This document shows positions 56,501-64,000 of a stretch of 64,000 bases of DNA, one piece after another (position 1 is the stretch's first letter; each line of letters begins with the position of its first letter). A model generated the notes under the pieces. The model saw nothing but the letters and a program-made list of their open reading frames with translations, was not told the origin of the DNA and made no database searches. The position numbers and the translations under genes were made by a program. Location: contig NW_019091418.1 in the NCBI RefSeq assembly GCF_001949145.1, positions 316,282 through 380,281 on the forward strand. The letters run 5' to 3'. The DNA comes from Acanthaster planci. Taxonomy: Eukaryota > Echinodermata > Asteroidea > Valvatida > Acanthasteridae.

Positions 56501-57779
56501 ATCTCATTGTAACAACAGAGTTTTTTTTTTCAGTGTGCACAGTATTCCCGGTTGGCTTGTTGGACAGAGACAATAGTTCACATATAACATGTAGACAGGT
56601 TCATACTTTGTGTCATGAAGGCTTATAGATGTGGGAATTTTAGAGAAACCAAGGAGTAAAGAACGCAAACTCATGCAGAGAAAGAAGACGAACAAGAAAA
56701 ACGAAAGAAAAATTAACACAAGAGACGTGAACTCAGCTTCCAAAAATTCAATTCATGGTGACTACAAAAAATATTTGACATTATGTCTTTCGGAGCCAAC
56801 GCCCTGAAGCCACATGCCACGGATAATGGGCACTGGCTTTAACCATACAAGAACGGACGGCATAAGGAGATTTCAAGGAACTTTTAAATTAAGGACCAAT
56901 TTCGGTATTACATAAGAGTATAAGAGTATATACAGTATATACCATCCTAGAAGAATGTGATCCTGACATTTAAATTGTAAAATAATCCAAATCACATTTT
57001 AAGGTCAAAATATCAGCTAATATTGATCCAAGCTTTTTAGTTAAACGTTGTGGGTCGTAAATGATGCTCATAAAGTTGCCTCAACCGCGTGAGACCTTCA
57101 CGCACACACTCCATCTCGCCGCTCCTCTCATTACGCACAATTTCTCATTAGGCTGGCCATTCTCAACGGTCCCAGTCCAAGGCGCCACTGGAAGCTGAAT
57201 CATCACTGAAGTAATGCTAACTTTATTATTTGACAAAACAGTCATATATTTAAATAAACATTAATACAAACTCTGCTTTTTTTAGAGAACTAAATAGAAC
57301 TAAAGTGACATCAGTAATACGTTTTTGGTACACTTACTGATGAAATAAATCCATACTTACTTACATTTTTCTCAACAATCAAAATGGCACCCGATCAGTC
57401 AGTCGAATATGAATCAACACAACAGTCTCAAGAACCACGTCATTATTATGAAGGGTTTCATTTCAAAATGAGATATACACCATTGGAATAATTATCAACG
57501 CAATACAATTAGTGAACATTTAAGAGCCAAAAAACAAAGTACCAGGTCTCCATAAATGTCCTGACTCATTGCATTATTTTAGTCAAGCAAAACCTATAGA
57601 AACTGGCTGGAGGCAACCATGAGAAGGTTAAATTCAGATGAGGGACAAAATGGCGCTTAATTCGTTTTCTTTGGAATAACCACCCACATTTTCCCCAGCA
57701 TTTTTGAAGAGTTGCATTCAAACTTTTCCAGTTGTTGCGACATTTCCAAAGGGATTGTTCACACCATTTATCAAACATT

Positions 57780-58110
57780 AGGTCTACGCAACTCATCAAG
57801 GTATGATAAAGAGTTGGTTCCAACATTTTCAAGGTTTTTTGGCCCAACATTTTTCCGATACTACCCAACTGGTAAAAAGGTGATATATTAGATATTTAAG
57901 ATTTCTGAAGTGTTGGACCCCATCATTTTTGCAACACCTTTTAAATGTTACATAATGGATTGACACTTTTGTAACATTTTACAAGTGTTGGAATTCGTAA
58001 CATTTTAAAAAGTGTTGAATCAATAAGTAAAGAGTGGTCACTGACCAAACTCATAGAAAGTGTGGACTTTAACATTTATTAAGTTAAATTTAACACTTCA
58101 GATTTTAGAG
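57780..58110. repeat. AACATTTT/AAGTGTTG motif-rich repeat
   Basis: CAACATTTTCAAGG, CAACATTTTTCCG, AAGTGTTGGACCCC, GCAACACCTTTTAAATGTTA, TAACATTTTACAAGTGTTGG and TAACATTTTAAAAAGTGTTG occur within about 330 bp. It is a degenerate motif array, probably related in type to 56380-56500. Confidence 0.55.
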
Positions 58111-61100
58111 TGTTAATTCTCGATATATCTCATTGTAAAGGTTTATTGGTAGTCCTTTGGCTTTATTCAGTTAGTTAAAATATAGGAGAATAGCAAGGGT
58201 TGGTGGGCTTGAAGGATTAGTATATTTGTACGAGCAGGAATAAGACACAATCGGCAAAAATCTGACAGCAAATTTAAGGACCGAGTGAGCAAGGATAATG
58301 TGGCGATGACCTGTCGAACAACCAGCTGAGGTGTAATACATACTAAATGAATATTTGAGCTTTTGGTTAAAGAGGTCGGTAGGGAGCATCACCGGCATCA
58401 TCTGCCCCTTCTACAGCCGAATCTTGAATAGCCTATCGCGGCAAAGCTGCATGGGTCCTGCAGGCCGTTTTTAATTTCACAATGAAATAGCAAAACTCAT
58501 CGGTGTACGTGATGAAAAGCACTTTCAAAGCACCTTGGGGGATGTGGAGGGGGAATCGTGCTTTAAACAAATACGACAGTAAAAGGGAAAATTGGTCAGA
58601 GTACGCTTTTGTTTGGAAAGACATCTTGAGAAAAGACCTTTAGGATTACAAAGTGCGTTTTCCCTTTTGTGATTGGACCATGTTTCCCAGGGGTGTTGAG
58701 TAGAGTGAAAGGTGGAAAAAGAAGAGAAAAGAAAAGAAACGAGAAGATCGCTCAGCAAATGTACGTGTCGATGACCTCGGAACCCAAACCACACATATTA
58801 GGGACCACATACAAGATAAGCACCTCCGAAGAGTTTGACAAATTACCATTTGGTGTTGTTATTTGAAGAAACCAGTTACATAAATGAACGTGTGGGTGTG
58901 AAAACTACACGTTGTGACTTTGAAAGTATTGTCAAACTGATAGAAATGAAGTGTAGGCCTACACATTTTGAATGTCGTGTGAAATTAGGTTACCAAGTAC
59001 GGCAACAGTAAGAAAAAAAAAGCCACCCCCCCCAAAAAAAAAACAAAACAAAACGAAAAAACAACAACAACACTAGTATGCATGCCCACACGCCCATAAG
59101 AACACTTTTATACCACGTTCGTCTCTTGACCATTCATATAAATTAGTTTTTTGGGTGTATCCTACATGTATTACCCTACTGGCCCCCTTTCAGAACAGAA
59201 TTTATCGATGATTCTGGGATCCGATTTGTAATCCTAACCATAGTGTCTGTCTAAGTTGTTTATTTAGCCTTATCTTCGCTTTGGATCGCCTGGCCGTGGT
59301 CTTTTTGCAAACTGTTGGTTTGGACAGGCAGACGTGGTCTCAAACGACATGTTTTTGACTGCGTTGAAATAATCAGTTTACAGGTGAGGATATCCATTTC
59401 ATGAAATGTTAGTTTCAAGGAACCAAGAGAAATGTAATGACAATACAGTTCCTGTGGTCAATATATCATTTAATATCAATTTCAAATACAAGACAAAATG
59501 TCATTTTTGCATTTAATAGTATTACAGGCAAATACCATATCACAAAATGGGGGTTACTTCACTGCGCACTTCGAGAGTCCAGTTCTAGATGCTAGGACAA
59601 AAGTGAAAAGAAGTAGAATAGTTCTAATTAACTTGAGATGAAATGTCTAATTCTGGCGTGTTTAATCCCTGCATGAAAAAGAGACCCCCAAACCGGATTT
59701 GGAGGCTGGTCAGCACGTGCATATATTCTATCCTTGCGCTCTGAGCAACCGTGTATTGAACGTGACAAACTAATTATTTATTCTTGCCTGAAGCCGATGA
59801 ACCGTAACTCAGTACAAATATAAGTGTAGGGATATGCGTTTTAGCAGCCGTCCAGTTGAAGTAACAGTAATTCATTCATAGAGGTCATGAATATTCAGTG
59901 GCTGTTTGTTTCATAGTACTTGCTATTACAACTACTGGGTTCTTTTTGAATAGTCTCAAATATCGTTCGTGCAAGAGTTGGACTGTCCACTTACCTCATT
60001 AGTGTAAAATCACTGTTGTCACCGTTATCTGAATAATTTAGACGATAGAGATATTTTTAATTGGGTTTTGCGAACAATGAGGGGGTGGCACCCAACACTA
60101 GAATAGCACGCACGTGGTTTCGCGCCCTCTTGCCTTGTTGCTGCCTAGATGACAACGGCATCACAAATTACTCTCTTTTCCCAGGATTTAGGGGGTAAGT
60201 CATTCGCATTTCTGCCATTGAGCTTGTCCTGCCAAGTTCATGGAAGACATTGATCTGTGTGGCTTTCAGTCTGATCTGTTCTTGCGGCTCAGGTCGAGTG
60301 ACATTTGCTGAGTGGTCAGAGTTTCTTTTTGAAGTAAAATGGCCTTTTTGTATGTAGACATCGAAAACACAGTGCTGCGTTGCATTAGACCATGGCAGCG
60401 TAACTTACTATACATGTACAGTACATGTAAAGCATAATGTGCCGTGTAGTACGGGTCGTGCGCTGAGCTCAACTGTGTACATGGGTCGTAATTACTGGAC
60501 GCGCTGCCCCTGTACTTAAATTGCATATTCTTATGAGTTGTCAAGATGGTTTTGTTTTTTGTATTTAATCCCATAGCCATTTCCTCGGCTGGTGCCCCTT
60601 AAGTATTGGTACTGCACAAGGAAAGAGGCACTCACCATTTACACTACATAGTACATCGGGGTAAGGCTGGTGTCTTTTTATGTACATGTACTTGCAAATA
60701 TGAACATGATCAGTCAGCCAATTATATCATGTCAATCATACACACATGTATTGGCCCTTGTGGGTTAGATATATGTAGTAATTGTCTTTGTGTCAGCTCA
60801 TGGATTTATGTATCTAAAATATGGATGCAACCTGTATTGTATAACAACCGCAAAGCGAGTATTATAAAAATTTTAAAACATATTTTATTGTCTACAGTTG
60901 ACACTTTTTTTTATTTTGTCTTCCTGATCTGGAATTCATAAAAATAAATTTCTGGTGGGCAACTGTACCCTGGTGGTACATTTTCTGCTGGATGATGCTC
61001 AATATCTCTTTACGAAGGTGAACCTGACCACCCTAAGGTTCACTGGGGGGCCGCCTCATGACATAAGCATAAAACAAAGATACAAGCAACAAGTTTATTG

Positions 61101-63266
61101 ATAGAATTGCCGAGGCCTCTTCGTAATCCTCGAATGAACTCCTTTCTGCTCCTCCAGCGTCCACGACCTTTGCAGATTATAAGAAAGACGAAACCCCGGC
61201 CCCTCGAAAAGCATTGAAGGAAAAACAAAATAGGGGAAAATCCCTTTTTCGCCCCGCTAAAATGTTGGTGGCAATAAAGCAAACCATCACTTTCACAACC
61301 CTCTAGAATCAGCGGTTTCGAACCCAACAGAATACGAGCCACTCTGCAAAGAAAGGTAATATATTAATGGACGTGCTTACAAAGAGTTGGCAATGAACAG
61401 GGTAGAGGAGGGGTTTAGCCGACTCAAACTTTTCCTGTACGATTTATCCAGTACAAGACTGTTTCAAAAAAAAGTGACTGAGTGCCCGAAGCAGAGGCAG
61501 TATAAAGCCAAATCACTTTAAATGCAGGCTATTAACTCAATGGGGCCACTGCAAGAACAGTCATCTGGATGGAGTGGTACCATCTGGTATGGCCAACTCC
61601 CAAAATGGCTGCACAGCGGTGACCAATTATTTGAAGCTTCAATTTCTTTTGCATCCAATCAAATATCCTCATGTAAGTACGGATCCGCGCGCAGTTTATT
61701 TCAACATTCAAGTGAGTTGTTAATATTACAAACGAACGTATTAGACTTGTCGCAGCCGAATTTCATCAACAAGTGTCATAGGGCACAATTTTATCAAATT
61801 TATGAATGCAAGGATATTCATCATTGTGTAATTTTGAATAAGAACTTACCATAACAAATACAAAAACAAAGCATATTATGTAAGTATTAATTTTAATGTA
61901 TTCAGGAAACAGTTACCCAACATTGCCATAGTTTATCATCACTTCACATCTTAACATACATCTTAAACCACTCTTGTGACGTCATCTTATTCGATAAAGT
62001 GTCGATTGTCTTAAGAATATACAGTTTTTAAAATGTACAGTTTGGACATTCTTCAAAAACTGACAGAGCAAACTCACGTTAATAGACACAGAAAAAGCAC
62101 TTGTGACAAATTACAACGTCACACACGGTGAAAAACGCTGTGCCAAATAAAGTAGATTGTTTTAGACGTCCAGTGCGGTTAACACTCAAATTTTTAGATT
62201 TGACGCGGTGACATTTTTGATGAGATTAGCGATTTTCAATTAAAGTGAGCCGCTCCTTACGTTGTACTACTTAACATGTAATGTTTTGACGTGTCTCCTT
62301 AACTTGTACATACGTTTTCCATTTTAGGTTCATTTTTATGTATCCCTTCCATTTTAGTTGTATTTCATCAATTGCTTTTCATTTTATGTTAGATTTACAT
62401 TCTAATGGTTAGGCATATTTTGTAGTATTGTTATCATTTTTCTTTGTGTATTCATTTTAAAATTCACATTTAGCCACTCTACTTTCGGTTAATTTTTAAA
62501 GAGCTTTAACTCTTTCTCTGTTATTAAACAATTTTTAAAAACAACTTCAACAATCATAATTCATGCAAAATTTTGTAGAACAGATTAATTGTTTAGAAAC
62601 TTAGGTATGATACTTCCCAGATGAATGAGATGAAATTCCAAATGCATGTATTTCCAAACGAACGAATTTTCTTTGGTAACTGAGGGGTTTCAAAGAGTAA
62701 GTACGTGCTTCCAAGGTTTTAAACGTAATCTTCATTTGAAGAGAAAGTAAACTGTTGTTCTCAAATAAGTCACTCTAGAAACTTGCTCGTTGGTGGTGAA
62801 AAAGGTCTCCAGCTCCGTACAGTCATATCGATAGTTTTTGCTAACTTTAAATGAGCATATTACCGCAACTAACATATAGATAGAAATCCATTTGAACCGT
62901 AAGACAGTGTGTGCCATGCAATACACTGATGGCGTCGACTGCATGTCTGTGTAGCTTCGTGTAAATCATCTACTGTGCTTGTGAAGGAAAACTAGTTGTG
63001 CACCCAGCCGAGGAGTTGCTCAACGGGTTGGGACAGGAATGACGCTTTTATGTACATGCAAACGTACATAACCAGCCAACGCTGGACAAATGATGAAATT
63101 CATCTCGCTGCTCTGACTCTCAAAGCATCAGGAAAGCCTTTTTGTTCTTTTCTACGATATAGACAATAATAGTGGAGGGAAGGACGTGGTTTAAGTCCGA
63201 GCTTCTTTTATTTGAATCAAAGAATCTCCACCTTTTCGTCGTTTCTCCATAATCTTAACTTAATAT

Positions 63267-64000
63267 TTACTCTCCAAATCCGAGCAAGCGCTTGAGAAAA
63301 GATGATTTTCTTGGTATCTTTGAGAGTCTGCAAAGCATGATGCAGCGGCACACATGTTTAAAGTCCGGGTGTCGGGCCGTGTAAATAACAGGGTTTATAC
63401 AGCTATTGGAGAAAAGAAGTAGGCCTAAAAAGGGGACAAATTTGTTGATTCTGTCCTTGAGGACTGCGACAGTTATCAAGTAAGGTGCGCAACACATCAC
63501 GAAGAAGAAGACAACTAGCAATAAACTGAGCGTTACGTGGATGTTTCGACGGAATGGAAGCCTGAGTGGACGAATGCGCCGATTTGGAGTGCACTGGTCC
63601 GATGAGCGAGACTGCCGAAGCTGGCCTAATCTTCCCGGTAGCCTCATGGCACCCCCGACTACAGCCAGGCCCTGCTGCGGTGGAGCAGCTCCGATTCTCT
63701 CTTTGTGCCTTTTCACCCTCAACCCGACGTATACACTGCTGACGAGGACGGCAAGGAGCTGCACAGGGTAGAAGACTACCATCATGATCTTGGAGAATAC
63801 ACCAGAGCCCGGGGCAGTAGGGTTGAAGGAACAAGAACTTAGTTTATCATCGTACTCATACGCTCCAAATTCAGATAGAATGGGCAGGAGGCTGACAGTA
63901 AGAGGAATCAGCCAGGTTGTAGTGACGGTGGCTGCCAGGCAGCGACGGTCGAATAACCATCTGAGATGACTTTGGTTCTTTCGGCTAGTGATCAGAGCGC
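63267..64000 (-). CDS. Class A (rhodopsin-like) GPCR, 3' part, runs off window
   Basis: A single open frame from the window edge to TAA at 63267-63269, 243 residues. It covers intracellular loop 2 (SRKNQSHLRW), TM4 (VTTTWLIPLTVSLLPIL), extracellular loop 2 with the disulphide Cys (KLSSCSF), TM5, a basic intracellular loop 3, TM6 (LLLVVFFFVMCCAPYLITVA) and TM7 with NSCINPVIY, the NPxxY motif. Helix 8 follows with HPDFKHVCRCIMLC, whose cysteines could be palmitoylated. TM1-3 and DRY lie beyond 64000. No intron is seen in this part. Position 6.48 of the usual CWxP is Cys (CCAP). The ligand is unknown; the ECL2 region resembles moody/Tre1-like orphan receptors, a weak impression. The fold call is secure. 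Confidence 0.92.
   Translation of the reverse strand, partial: ALITSRKNQSHLRWLFDRRCLAATVTTTWLIPLTVSLLPILSEFGAYEYDDKLSSCSFNPTAPGSGVFSKIMMVVFYPVQLLAVLVSSVYVGLRVKRHKERIGAAPPQQGLAVVGGAMRLPGRLGQLRQSRSSDQCTPNRRIRPLRLPFRRNIHVTLSLLLVVFFFVMCCAPYLITVAVLKDRINKFVPFLGLLLFSNSCINPVIYTARHPDFKHVCRCIMLCRLSKIPRKSSFLKRLLGFGE

Larger units (their letters stand above)
56106..63266. other. Intergenic region before the GPCR gene, no firm gene
   Basis: AT-rich. It contains dense AACACC/GGTGTT motifs at 56380-56500, AACATTTT/AAGTGTTG motifs at 57780-58110, and an A/C-rich low-complexity stretch at 59008-59075. An acceptor-like TTACCTTTCTTTGCAG on the minus strand near 61346 is followed by open frames and an AATAAA complement near 61094, possibly a terminal exon, but no recognisable protein is encoded. 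Confidence 0.5.

Noticed and set aside
57566-57868. 100-codon minus-strand frame rich in Cys, Trp and Lys
   Set aside because: Lies in the AACATTTT motif array; the apparent protein repeats reflect the DNA repeat.
61040-61342. Possible terminal exon after a good acceptor near 61346
   Set aside because: The acceptor and a complementary AATAAA near 61094 are present, but none of the three frames gives a recognisable or clearly coding peptide.

Overview
The window is animal nuclear DNA: intron-split genes with GT-AG borders, AT-rich non-coding sequence full of TACATGTA/TACCGGTA simple sequence, many short inverted-repeat elements, and a 658-base assembly gap. An Ets gene that corresponds to both vertebrate ETS1 and ETS2, an omega-amidase gene and a rhodopsin-class GPCR suggest an invertebrate deuterostome. 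An echinoderm such as a sea star is my best guess, but this is an impression from the non-coding texture and not proven by the sequence.

Layout. (1) 1-19964, plus strand: Ets1/2 transcription factor. Six coding exons are recognisable, from the start of the Pointed domain to the stop codon; the N-terminal exon(s) lie upstream or were not recognised. (2) 19965-31861: 3'UTR and a repeat-rich intergenic stretch that includes a 743-bp DNA-transposon-like element with terminal inverted repeats and an imperfect 8-bp target duplication. (3) 31862-40692, plus strand: complete nine-exon omega-amidase (NIT2), 275 residues, with its Glu-Lys-Cys triad intact. The assembly gap is in its fourth intron. (4) 44550-46511, minus strand: last three exons of a conserved-looking protein that I do not recognise by name; a GC-rich first-exon candidate lies at 47584-47824. 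(5) 47.8-63.2 kb: gene-poor, repeat-rich DNA with one plausible terminal exon of a single-pass membrane protein (55975-56105, minus). (6) 63267-64000, minus strand: 3' part of a class A GPCR that runs off the window end.

The genes look functionally unrelated: a MAPK-responsive developmental regulator, a housekeeping enzyme of glutamine/asparagine transamination, an uncharacterised protein and a receptor. I found no CRISPR, operon, phage or convincing new multi-gene system. The most notable non-genic structures are inverted-repeat elements, two of which sit in opposite orientation around one in-frame-skippable Ets exon.
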